DNA of 64,000 nucleotides from Lineus longissimus (taxonomy: Eukaryota; Nemertea; Pilidiophora; Heteronemertea; Lineidae): NCBI RefSeq assembly GCF_910592395.1, contig NC_088311.1, positions 23,902,646-23,966,645 of the forward strand, written 5' to 3'. The translations under genes and the position numbers were made by a program. Below are positions 27,515-38,173 of the stretch, piece after piece. The notes under the pieces are model-generated. The model made no database searches. It was not told the DNA's origin and was given only the letters and a program-made list of their open reading frames with translations. The stretch's first letter is position 1. Each line of letters opens with the position of its first letter.

Positions 27515-27660
27515 CCGGGTAAATCTTGTCGTTCGAGCGACTACCAACCCTGGATAGTGGCGGGAAAGATGGCGCGGGAAATTTAAAATTCATTGACGTG
27601 ACCGCAACTCATCCAGTCCACCGTCGAATAGGCCTACAGTCTCAGAGTCAGAGCCGGTTG
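27515..27660 (-). promoter_or_regulatory. Probable promoter and 5'UTR exon of TTLL7-like gene
   Basis: CpG-rich sequence ending in a consensus minus-strand donor (exon end 27515, GTAAG after it). The reading frame that would join exon 26678-26533 meets a TAG just upstream and contains no ATG, so this exon is best read as 5'UTR. On the plus strand GGCGGGAAAGATGGCGCGGG (27560-27579) resembles E2F- and YY1-type promoter elements. Confidence 0.5.
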
Positions 27661-28184
27661 AACTTGGATTGCCCCGTAGCAAGCAGAGTGCGACGACAGT
27701 CATGCGTGGTTTCTTCACCGTTTTTCTCCCCATCCGTTCGTGCCAATCAATCAGGACGGTTCCTAATTTCTGGGTCACCGATAAGGTCAGTTCAGGTCAT
27801 CCGGTTTCGGAAATCGATTCCTTTGAGAATTTATGAGGTGATTACCTGTCTTTGTGTCTGCAAATTGACAAAATTTCGTCTGGTACTTCAAATGCTCTCC
27901 AATTTCTTACTGATTTGAGCAGAAAAAACAAGTGAAAAAAATATTTGGACTTAGAAATGTTTTCATCTTTCAGAGTTGAATTTTTTCATAGGTTCAAAAT
28001 TCTGAAACATTTTCGTTTTCATATGGATTCTCACGATAGCCACTGTCCATGGTGTTATGATAATCATGAGAGCTTTGCACCGAGGTGTTAGTTGCCGGGT
28101 TAATAATTGGAGACGCAGTAGTCGCGACCGATTACGGCAATAAGGCCCTTTGGTCGGGTTAGAGGGGTAAATTTGGTCGTTGGG

Positions 28185-28335
28185 ACCGCCTAAGCCAGTG
28201 GTCGTGGTCTGGGTACCGGGGTGGTCGTGTTACCGGGGCCTTTTAATGGTAATTAGAGAGGAAACCATGCGGGACTGGCGATTCTTGGTCGTCATAGCGG
28301 GGTGGTCGCGTTACCGGGGTGGTAGTGCTTTTAGC
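28185..28335 (+). repeat. Dispersed GGGGTGGTCG-type repeat, copy 1
   Basis: Contains GCGGGGTGGTCGCGTTACC and an upstream half-repeat (TACCGGGGTGGTCGTG). The inner segment (ATGGTAATTAGAGAGGAAAC and onward) aligns with the reverse complement of 37178-37310 at roughly four matches in five. This is probably the end of an interspersed transposon whose family I cannot name. Confidence 0.65.
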
Positions 28336-28546
28336 TTTCAGCTATGCCATATCACAACAAATCGACATGTTCCTGCCAGTGTCATCCCGGGCCATAACAC
28401 GACAAGGTGCTGTGATGTTTTCTTACAAACTTGATCCTCGTTTAATGATCTATAAACTCTATCCCGGGGACACAACACTCTAGAGCATTTTAGAAAATGA
28501 AAAGCAAACTAAAAGTATGATTTTCAGGTTTATTAGATAACATTGA

Positions 28547-31500
28547 TTAATCCATAGATTCAACAAGTGATTTAGTTTCATCTACATGTACAATGAATAC
28601 AATAAACGCAATTTGTTCATCATGATTGTGACCAATCATCTGAATTGAACCCCGGAAGCAAGCTATGACACACACTTAGACTTACATAATGGTTCACTCA
28701 TGGTCAAGATCAGTCATTTGTACAAAACATAAAAAGCAATTAATAAAGGATATGGCACCTTTTCTCAGCGTCTTGAAGCTTCAATGGTTAGAATTCACGA
28801 ACTTCGCTAGTGCTCATAACAACACGTTTGGAATCGACCGTTTGGAACCCCCCCCCCCCCCCCCCCCCCCCAGCACTGAGATCATGAATTCGTGAATGTA
28901 AAATAACCTTGATGAGTCAAGGTCAATTCGAGGTCATTCACTGGGCAGGAAAACTGTCACGCTATTGGTTTATAACGTTCATGCTTGAGACCATCGGCCT
29001 CAGACTGATTGCACCCGGTCGTACTACAGTCGATCCAGAGGTCCAAAGAAGCAAGCCTGAAGCATCGCTAATAAAACATCTGCTCAGGAACGCATGCAAG
29101 TCAGTCTGCGTAAATACTGACAATATAAAGCATTGACACACAAAAATGTCCAAACTCAGTTAGATCAAACTGTTCGCTACCAGTCCGAGGAGTAAAGTGA
29201 GCAGACCCAGTGTAACGTGGTTTGCACCTCCAACCGGGGGGGTCGATGGACAGTCTGAAACAGGGAAGTGATTATTGTGAGGATCAGTTCAATATGACTA
29301 TAAAACTAGGCCCGAAGAGCTGTGGCCTGAGGAGTTTTTCGCACAACATTGCTATAAATGAAGAAAGAATATTCGATCTTCACCTGTCGAAAGTTTCAAA
29401 ATATCTTAATATGAAAATAGAAGTTTCAGTCTATACTTCATCATGAAGACGAACGCTCCATGTGAAAACCGCAGCGATGCAGCATCAATCGCCAGGTTCG
29501 CTCTGTTGTCAACTGCGTGGCATTGGGTCGCCCTGCAAGTTAGGGTGAGGGACGAGGCCGTTCCACTGTGTCTGTATAGCCTGCAGGTCGTGTTTACACT
29601 CCGGACACAGTGGACCGGCCTCGTTCCTCACCCTAAGGAGACCAAAGTAGGATGATGCAATGGACTGCCCAGGGAGTCTAGTTGTGTCAAACTTTACCTT
29701 TATCCTGTTTCGTTGTGGTGTATTTAGCCGTCGGTGTCAGTTCGAGTTGTTCAAGGATCAAATTGATGTCATCATTGGTCGCAGTCGAGAGGACACGATT
29801 GGAGCTGAGGACATTGACCTTTAACCCTTTGGAACACGTGCCGTTGGCTTCTACGGTGATGCATTGAATGACGATGAGAATCTCTGCATCTAAGGTACTA
29901 TTTTTCTTAATGATGTTGAATCTGCTAGCTGAAATCAGAGGAGGCAACGTTATGACGTAAGATCACGTGATTTTATGTCATGTTTGCAAGGTTCATCGCA
30001 TACTTGATGGAGTCTTAGAGTTAATACACATATGATATTGCTCTAACGACATCACGAATCTACGTTCAAATATGAAAAGTCGAAGAGAATAGACTTTAAG
30101 GCCTACTTGAGACTGCCAAAATTTTAGCTAGGCAAAAAAGTTACGCTTTTACAAGGAATATATTCATTCCTCAATCAAACATGACACATTCCCCTAACTA
30201 TGCATATTAGTTACACTTGAACCCATATATTTCCTGACTCAACCATTACAGCGGCCGCCTCAGCGCTACCACGCGGGGCCTAATGGTATTAGGCTACCTT
30301 CATCTCGGGTCAAATCGGATTCAACATCAGAAAAGCGTGATAATTCAGTCAGATTTAGATTTTTTCCTTTTTTTGTGCAATATGTTGACGGAAACTACTC
30401 ATGTAGAATAGGAGGTAACTGCAGCCGATGGTCCTTTAACGAAACAGCACTGATCTTACTCTCATATTTTGGGCTGATGTAGTAGATCATCTTGGCCGGT
30501 ACCGTTGTATCGGGCAGGGAGAGGTTCATGCTGCCTGAGCCAGAGAGGTAGACGCATTTAGCAGAATCACTCCTGAAAAATGACAAACAGGGAAATAAAG
30601 TGATGTATGCATCGTAGAATATTGTAAACAGTTGGTTTGAACACAAAGTCATTATGCGTTTACTGTAAACTTTATCAGAGGCCGTCATTAAGTTAGCTGC
30701 ATGTATGTGGCTTACTACACTCATGTGCAGATGTTTTTCTCTTTTACGATACCAGTGTTTAGGTGCGACCACTGCTTTGGGTGCGTAATGTCACTCATGG
30801 TGTTGTAAAAAGGGGTAATAGTCCCCCATTAAAAAATTTTCAACAAGAACATCTTGCGGCTTTCTTACTTTCTTGTTCCCACCAAGGTTACGGCAGCTTC
30901 CGAGTTGGACGTCTTATTGACGTAGAAGAACAGGTTTTCCAATTCGTTGGGATCCTGTTCTTCGGACCATCCTTTCACTTCATACCATTTTTTATCACTT
31001 GCGAACTGAAATATAACACGTGATGTAAATAAAGAATTGTGGGTTTGTTTGAGGAATGATATGAGTTATCTGCTCCTTCAGATATGACTCTGATTCAGGT
31101 AGCGCTGTAAGGACTTCATTTTGCAAGGCCAGAACACTCCCCAGACCCGCCCCAAAACACACCCGGCAAATGCTGTACAACGAGAATCAAGTCCTGCTTG
31201 AAAAGAAGTTGTGGCCCATTTACGAACCAAAGGGTTTATCAGTCGTTAATTGTTCCACTTGTTGGCAAGAGTTTCATGGTATTCCTCAGGATGACCGTCA
31301 TCCCGTTACCTACTCTTGGCCCAATGCAACTTGGAAAGTGACCTCCCATCCTGAGATTCAGGCTTTGGATACTCCTACCTCGTATACAAATATCGAGATG
31401 CGGAGTATATTGAAAACCAATGCTGCCAGGCTGTGATCAACCCGACCTAACTGAGGGGCGGCCTGCTGTTATGGCGAATTCACTTCCCAGAGTCATGTTC

Positions 31501-31642
31501 TTCTCTCTCCTCAAAATAGACTTACCTTAGCGAAATCAAATGACGAATCCACATGTTCTTCGGTCCAGTTGTAGAACCCTGTCTCTGAGTAAGCCGGGGC
31601 AACCGAGGCTACAGCCAGGAAGAGGAGAATTGCAGACTTCAT
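28547..31642 (-). CDS. Secreted lipocalin-like protein (apolipoprotein D type)
   Basis: An extracellular carrier of small hydrophobic ligands by family. Exons: 31642-31526, 31005-30869, 30572-30460, 29928-29698, and probably 28662-28547. The phases fit and give about 237 residues. Residues 1-19 (MKSAILLFLAVASVAPAYS) form a signal peptide. The first lipocalin block is FDFAKFASDKKWYEV, like the G-x-W-Y-E motif but with Lys for Gly. Strands with Cys follow (AKCVYLSG, IQCITVEANGTC), then NVLSSNRVLSTATNDDI, an amphipathic helix NLILEQLEL and TTKQDK. The last resembles the C-terminal TxTDQxNC block of apolipoprotein D. Several N-x-S/T sites are present (NWT, NKT, NLS, NST, NGT). The last exon rests on a weak acceptor, but it supplies the expected Cys and is followed by TAA and AATAAA. 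Exons 1-4 are firm. Confidence 0.72.
28848..28871 (+). repeat. Poly-C tract, 24 bases
   Basis: A run of 24 C on the plus strand inside the last lipocalin intron. Assembly length here is unreliable and the G-rich strand may form a quadruplex. Confidence 0.9.
29540..29636. repeat. Fold-back element related to oxidase exon 1 flanks
   Basis: Inverted arms of about 34 bp: TTAGGGTGAGGGACGAGGCC then GTTCCACTGTGTC at 29540-29573, with the complement at about 29603-29636. The spacer is about 29 bp. The right arm and the sequence after it (to GGACTGCCCAGGGA near 29675) match the sequence beside exon 1 of each oxidase copy (51563-51635 in copy A). The element lies in the last lipocalin intron. Confidence 0.75.
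31369..31408. repeat. Small dispersed hairpin repeat, copy 2
   Basis: ATACTCCTACCTCG, a short loop, then TCGAGATGCGGAGTAT. It lies in the first lipocalin intron. It shares CAAATATCGAGA and TATATTGAAAAC with 39700-39730, and the left arm with 1531-1575. Confidence 0.55.
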
Positions 31643-32933
31643 GATGGTAGAAATAGTATCTCTTTCAAAGTGTTCGAACGCAATCAGGTAAAGCCGGCAG
31701 CGGGCAACGTATTTAATTCAGATAAACAAATAGGACAAAATAGTTAGATTACAATAAATAAAAATCAGGGACCATCTCATATAATAAGCATGGGAGAACG
31801 CCATAACGGTTTGTCTCTTAGGCCGACTGAGCAACTGGGCTCACCCCTATTTACATTGTCCTGCAATTATATGACAGGCATGTTGTTTTTACCGATGGAG
31901 AAGAATCTGAGAGCCCGGAAATCTCCATTTTTTAGATGCCGCCTGCAGTAGAATTAATTCACTACTCCGTGAATAAATCCTGAGGAAATCAGAGGGGTTA
32001 ATGTTCGCTTCTCCGGCAATGTGAAACGCGTCGTGTCTTGTCCGACTCATATCGACCCAGACTCGGACATCATACGTGTCCTGTGTAACACACACAAGGC
32101 AAACACATTGATGGGAAACAAAACACTTGAACTCATCGCAGAAAAGATAAGAATGAAGGTGACTTTGTCGCAAAAGTGGTGGCGGCCTACATTGATTTTA
32201 TGTCATGTGTTTCAGAGAACAAAGGATTCTATTATACACTTTAGTCTCAGAGCTATTGCCATTCTTCTGACCACGACGTCTCTGAGATGTGACTTCACAT
32301 CTATCTTGGAGATGTGATATTATTTCCATACGTCATGATGACCGCTGTTTCAGAGATGTGACCTTCTCCACATATTCATCAAGACCACTTCGTATCAAGA
32401 ACATGATGGCTGGGATGTTGATTTTGACCATCATACCCCGAGAGATGTGTTGTCCCTTCATGATCCACTGTGGCCAGTATGAGTGAAGTACACTTGCACT
32501 CGCAGTGATTGAAAGATATGCTTTGAAATGAATCAATGTGAGGACACAAGGAAAGACTTCCATTTGAACATCACAACTGTTTAAGCAGTGGAGAGCCAAA
32601 GATGGTGACATGGCGTCATCTTCTTCATTATGATCACTATGTCTCAGAGCCATGATGAACAGAAATGCATTCATGAATACATTAAGTAATTTAAAGAATA
32701 GATCAATTTTTATTTACAACATATACAGTTTCGTGGTAAGGGTTGTTCCTTTAGCCAGTATTCCTCATTGTTCTTCAATCAAGATATGGAGCTGGCTTCA
32801 CCATCCCAAGCACCTAGTCTTCATGGTTGTGGCTCTAAACATCATTCATCTCAACCTTTCAAATGCTGAGAAAAGCATTCTTTGGAATACACATTAATCT
32901 GTCTTTATTCTTATATTCCCTCCAATCATTTCC
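31643..32933. other. Spacer between lipocalin-like and SAMD15-like genes
   Basis: No firm gene. A minus-strand open stretch at about 31889-32083 has an acceptor-like TTACACAG just before it and reads DTYDVRVWVDMSRT and onward. It has no recognised family and no partner exon, so it is noted but not called as a gene. Confidence 0.4.
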
Positions 32934-34203
32934 TCAGTCATGGGGTAAGATGAGGCAATGGTTGGCTAAAGGTGGCTGCCAAATGACTCCTTCGTGTTTC
33001 AAGAGATATGATGTGAATGTCATGTCATCAGATCTTTCTCCAGTTCTTGATTTTGTCTCAAGGTACATTCCTGAAAAGGAAAATCAAGAAGATATGTGAT
33101 GAGGTAGACAAAAATATGGTAGTTTGACCAATTTTTGACCAAGATATAGGGACCCAAAATAAGTAATCTTATGCAGGAAGTGATATCTTTGAATACATGT
33201 ACTAGTATATCAAATGATATCAATCACCATCCAATTTGTGTTAAATCTTACCAATGTTTTCACGTGGAGGTAGGCCAATACGTCGGGACCAATCTGGCTC
33301 TTCTATATAAAGTAGGTCTCGAATACCTTTAGATATCACCTGAAGTGAGAAGATAAGAATAATATACGTGTCATTATAATATTGGTGGAGTGCCTGACTG
33401 GTATAGTAATGACCAGGCCTCATCCATGCAGCAGGAGTAGATATGAAGAGGTGGAGCAGGGACGTTGAATCTATATACTCCCTACTTACTTTGATATGCT
33501 CAAAATCTGTGATACCGAGTCTGGGCAATGCTGAAGCATCCACTTGTATCAGCTTTCTTCCGTTGACCAAATTTGTTAAGAAACAATCCTGGAAGTGAAA
33601 CAAGAGGGCTTATAAGATCAAGTAATTATAATTCAAAGGCTACACATGAAGATCTAGTGATCTAATAGACATGTAGGCCTATCTATTAGACACATCTAAC
33701 AAGATGTCTAACAATACTAACTACCGTATGTCATAATTTAAGAAGGAAGGTTAGGGAACTTTAATACAATATAACAGAACCCAATGAACTCAGAATGGTG
33801 CAACAGTGATAGAAAGAGAAGCTTGGGGCAAAGGTAGGTCCATTGGCCTAGCCCTAGCCTATACGATCAATCATGTCAATGACTGAGTATGTATGGTAAT
33901 GGCGAGTGAATGACAAATGCAGGCCTAGTATTATTAGCCTGGGCACACACATACAATTTAGGCCTGTAGTATACACGTAATACTGACTGAAATTGTGAAC
34001 GTTTAGCATAGGTCTACTTAGGTTTGGCATCATCGTCTCGAACCCATATGATATAAAACTATGAATCGGTCTCTTCTTACCCTGTAATAAGGAAATCCCA
34101 GCTCCTCAACCCAGTTGGCCACATCCTCACAACTCCAGTGGAGGCACTCGGGGACCCTCTCGTCGCGAATATCCTTAATTTTGGCACTGCTGGTCGTACT
34201 CAT
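32934..34203 (-). CDS. SAMD15: SAM-domain protein, SAMD15-like
   Basis: Four exons joined in frame: 34203-34081, 33588-33490, 33339-33252, 33070-32934, giving 148 residues. The donors (AGG|GTAAG, AAA|GTAAG, TTG|GTAAG) and acceptors (TTCCAG, TTCAG, TTTTCAG) are canonical. Residues about 20-100 form a sterile alpha motif domain: LHWSCEDVANWVEELGF, then CFLTNLVNGRKLIQVD, LPRLGITDFEHIK and VISKGIRDLL. The extension IEEPDWSRRIGLPPRENIG and MYLETKSRTG is characteristic of SAMD15 rather than generic SAM domains. Human SAMD15 has a long acidic N-terminal part that is absent here, so this is a short form of essentially the SAM module. The role of the family is poorly known. SAM domains usually mediate protein-protein contacts. 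The final 20 residues are not recognisable. Confidence 0.88.
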
Positions 34204-37200
34204 GGTTTCTCCTACGATATATCAGCCAATCGGTGAAAGTTTTGTGTCAAGATTCGCGTTTTTACTAGACTTTTATACAGGAAACTGGTTTTCCTAACCT
34301 AAGTGGCCACCATGTTGTTTACGCGTCGTCAAGTAAACCACGTTTCCAGCGATTACGGTATACGCTCGATCACCTCCTAATGGATTATTGATATTTTTGG
34401 GGACGAGGTAACAGGTGCCCGTGACGAGCGCGACCTGGTGAGCCCCACTGACACCAGGAGTTGCCAAAGAAGCGGGAATTAATATTGATTTGAATTTTAA
34501 GGTTCTTGATTTGAAACTGGTGCGCGTGCAAGTGGGGTGTCGGCCCCTAACCCGCGGCGACTAAAAGATAGCACGGTCGCATGGCACTGGTAACCCAGCC
34601 TGATGGGAACCGCAAGAGACACAAACCACGCAATGACACAAACTCAATACTTGACAACCAATTCGAAGAATGATATCATGGCAACAGAACGTTGTGCTGT
34701 AATTTGGAGCTGTGTTAATGGAGGACAGCTAGATGCAAGCGTCTTGGAGCAAGAAAAATTATTTGCGTTTGTCGCTGACGTGTCGTTTGAAATGGTTGAG
34801 AAATCGCCATTGATAATACATGTATTTTGCTACGAAATCGAACTTGTTATATGGCCTAAAGCAGAAGATCCCCATGACAATAACTGTATACTGACTGACT
34901 CCTAATGAAGTATTGTTTTGACCAATGCGTTATTCATGGGTTAGCGCTGACAAATCATTGTCAATAACGGCCATTAGTAAGGAAACTGGGATATATAGGG
35001 CATTCGATGGATGAGTTCTTCGATCTCCTAAACATTACGGACAGTCGCTCATATTATGTTCAGTTTACATAGTTACAGCCCTGCGAGGCTGGCAACTGGT
35101 GATTATTTTGACGACAGAAAACGTTGTTAGTTTTTCCGATTTCGAATTCTCGGATATTTTTGGAATGGTCGAGATACGCAAATATATACGCCTAGTGAGA
35201 CAACCTTGGACAATCTCTCAACGGAACAGCTGTTACTCTGAGCTGAAAATGTTTCTCAGCAATATCTAGGCTCGAAAGAGTGGGGTGTTTTTTAACTTTA
35301 CTGGACGCTCAGTGCCGAGGTAAGTGAATTAATTGGTTAGCATCCTACTTCAGGGCAACACATCGTGTGCGAGGGGAGGCGCATACGACTGACTCTGGTA
35401 TTAGAGGATGGTTTGAATAGCGGTCGTGAGCAGTGTTGTCGACCTGCTGCGTCACCTCTCATATATACTATGGGTATATGCTAGTACTGTATAATGTTCC
35501 AAATCTGAATAATAGCGAGTAAACTACAAGTAGGCCCTATATATAGCCCGGTTTCTCTCTCGTTTCTATTTACGTGAGCGATTGTGAGTAGAACCGCCGA
35601 TGGCGTGAAGAAGTTGGAGACGTCTTCGGATAGAATATCCGGGGAATAGAGGATTCTGAGCTTATGACGGTCATGGCCAACCAAGGGAGAATTTCATCAA
35701 TTCCTACCGGATCTAGATCGCAGACCAATTTGATACATTAACAATGTGAGAGTGTCCGTAACTGGTTGGACGCAGAGATGCCGCAGCTGTCACAGTACTT
35801 CCATTGTTGTCATAGCAACTAAAAACATCTCATTAATAAGTAACGTCATCCGGTGTTGATATGGTATCAGTGGTATAAGCGAGGAATAATTCATGCACGA
35901 AATTGTCTCCTGCGTGGTTGAAATTTTAATTGACGATCGATCAATCAAAGTACTCTATCGATGTGATAAATCCTCTAGTTTGTCTCCATTTTATTCAAAT
36001 ACCGCTAGGTCTTTCATTCTGAAACAAGTTGGTTTAGAATGAACCGCACATTACATAAATGCACTATTGCACATTTCCTACTTCTTTCCCGGGGGACTGT
36101 GTTTACGTTGACACTTGTATCGGCTAGGCACTGGTCAATGACTTCCACAGTTTCCCATGCATTTTCAACATGGTATCGGGCCTGATATTTTGCTATCCGT
36201 TTCTATAGATTTTACTTATGTTGTAAGACATTTTAAGAATTCACAACATTGCGCGATAATTTGGCACATTAATCTTGCCAACTGTGACATAAAATACAAA
36301 TTAACCTCAGGCGGTAAATGGATTCGATAACCCCAAGAGATTTGTACTATATAGAAAGTATGCCGTTACATTTTGATAGGATTATTTGATCGGATAAATG
36401 GATTAGAAAATGTAATGTGCTGGTCTATCTGCTGAATTTTGACAGTTCTGAGCTGTCACGGGAGAGAGAAGGAACTATTAACTTCATGGATCAAGCTTCT
36501 CCTCACTAAAAGTGGAGAACGGAGAGGCAAAATCGTGAGTACGTGGCAGTTTGTTCAATATACGTCCTGAGATTTTCTAGTCAAAAAGTAGAAAAAACTT
36601 TTAAAAACTGTAACCCCTCCACACATCCTAACATCAATTCCGCGATGGACAGACATAAAGCCTTTATTGATGATTTTTCGATGACAGGTTAAGGTTTATG
36701 GGAAAAGAGACTGTGACCCAAGATTGAGAGTAAAACAGACTATTGTCAACTCTTTTACGTATCAGCATTGTCTCGAGTTTTTCAAATTTCTAACATGCAT
36801 GGTTAGAAGGTGGTCAAAGCAGTTCAGTTCACTGACACATCTAATATGCCATAAAAAAAGTAGCCTTTGGCGTTGCTGAATGTTTCAGAATGTTGCACTT
36901 GGACGACGTGATTACTTGACCACAAATTAAACACGGAAAAAATCGATCAAAACCTTTCGTCAATACACGATATGAAATAGTTTTTTGGGTTTTTTTGTCC
37001 TTCATAATTCACCAGGTCAATACAGAGAGATTTAACTATTTACACATGGTATTGAGTAAGTTGAACTAAAGGCCTACCAGTCCAGGGGAATCTTCTGAGT
37101 GATATACTGTTTCAATATGCTTTAGGGTACTAAAAAGTAAATTTTACGCATTTGAAAACCTGTTTGAGTTCAGTGGAACCCCGGTCGGCGACCACCCCGG

Positions 37201-38035
37201 TCGGCGACCACCCCGGTAACGCGACCACCCCGCTGACGACCAAGAATCGCCGGTCTCAAATGGTTTCTTCTCTAATAACCATTACAAGGCCCCCGAATTT
37301 TGAGCTTATGAAACAATTCAACGTGAAGTGAAATAGGGCCTTCATCAGATGTACTTCCTTTGAGATGAACACATAATTGACGATCGATCTATTTTAGAAG
37401 GGGAGCTTTTGACATTGTGCCAAATCCAATTAGGAATATCACTGTCAAAGGTGAAAAGTACTTCTTTCATAACTAGCGGGCCTTTGATTCAGGTGAGAAA
37501 AGATGTACATGGGTTTTCTGAATGAAGTAAAAAGTAATTATCTTGGAGATCAGAATGGAAAGAGAGTTCAACCCACCTCAAAATCAAAATCATCGTTCCT
37601 TTAATGTTTTCACAATTCTAATCACCACCTTTAGTGTGCACTCTACAAATATTCGCACATCTTTAGTACTGGGGGCGGATCAATGTAGTGGGTCGCCCAG
37701 TTCTTTAGAATGGGAGACGTAGCTTCTGTGAACTGGGGCGATCTATCTTCTAACAATATCTGTGACGTGGATGGAATATAATCTCCACAGTGGTACGGAA
37801 GATTTCATCTGTAGTGAACGGTATCATAATATTATGCACACATGATTCGCCAAAGAACATTGCGATCAAGGACAACGTGACTTTTACCAGGGCGATAATG
37901 ATTACTGTGACACCATTGACAAGCTGGTCATCTCTCCGTTTTTGCGATTCAGTCGTACAGGATTCATCATGAAATCTCGAAATTGGTGTAACAATGCATA
38001 GTATATATTTTTATTTTCTTTTCTTCTTTTCAGAC
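34204..38035. other. Intergenic region upstream of two divergent genes
   Basis: It separates the 5' ends of the SAMD15-like gene (minus) and the ankyrin gene (plus), so it should hold both promoters and the 5'UTR exon(s) of the ankyrin gene, whose acceptor ends at 38033. The open frame at 34603-34905 has no recognisable content. A dispersed repeat lies at 37178-37310. Confidence 0.5.
37178..37310 (-). repeat. Dispersed GGGGTGGTCG-type repeat, copy 2
   Basis: Inverted relative to the copy at 28185-28335. On the plus strand it shows GGTCGGCGACCACCCC twice in tandem, then GGTAACGCGACCACCCC, CCAAGAATCGCCGG and TTTCTTCTCTAATAACCATT. Most of the segment aligns to the first copy. Confidence 0.65.
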
Positions 38036-38110
38036 ATGACGGCACAGCAGAAGTCCGAAACATTTGCTACTAGGAGATGTATTTCGTTGCTGAAGACTAT
38101 AGAAGAATGA
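38036..38110 (+). CDS. Upstream ORF in the ankyrin gene leader
   Basis: The exon begins after a strong acceptor (CTTCTTTTCAG ending at 38033). Its first ATG, three bases in, opens a 24-codon frame ending in TGA at 38108-38110, 63 bases before the main ATG. It does not overlap the main ORF, so it could reduce translation of the ankyrin protein and require reinitiation. The peptide has no recognisable features. Confidence 0.45.
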   Translation: MTAQQKSETFATRRCISLLKTIEE

Positions 38111-38173
38111 GAGAGCAATCGATAGTGACAAGAGACATTTTGGTTGTGACTTTGTCCTGACTTCTCCATCAAG

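Noticed and set aside
34603-34905. 100-codon plus-strand frame
   Set aside because: No family resemblance and no promoter or splice context. It lies in a leader/intergenic region.
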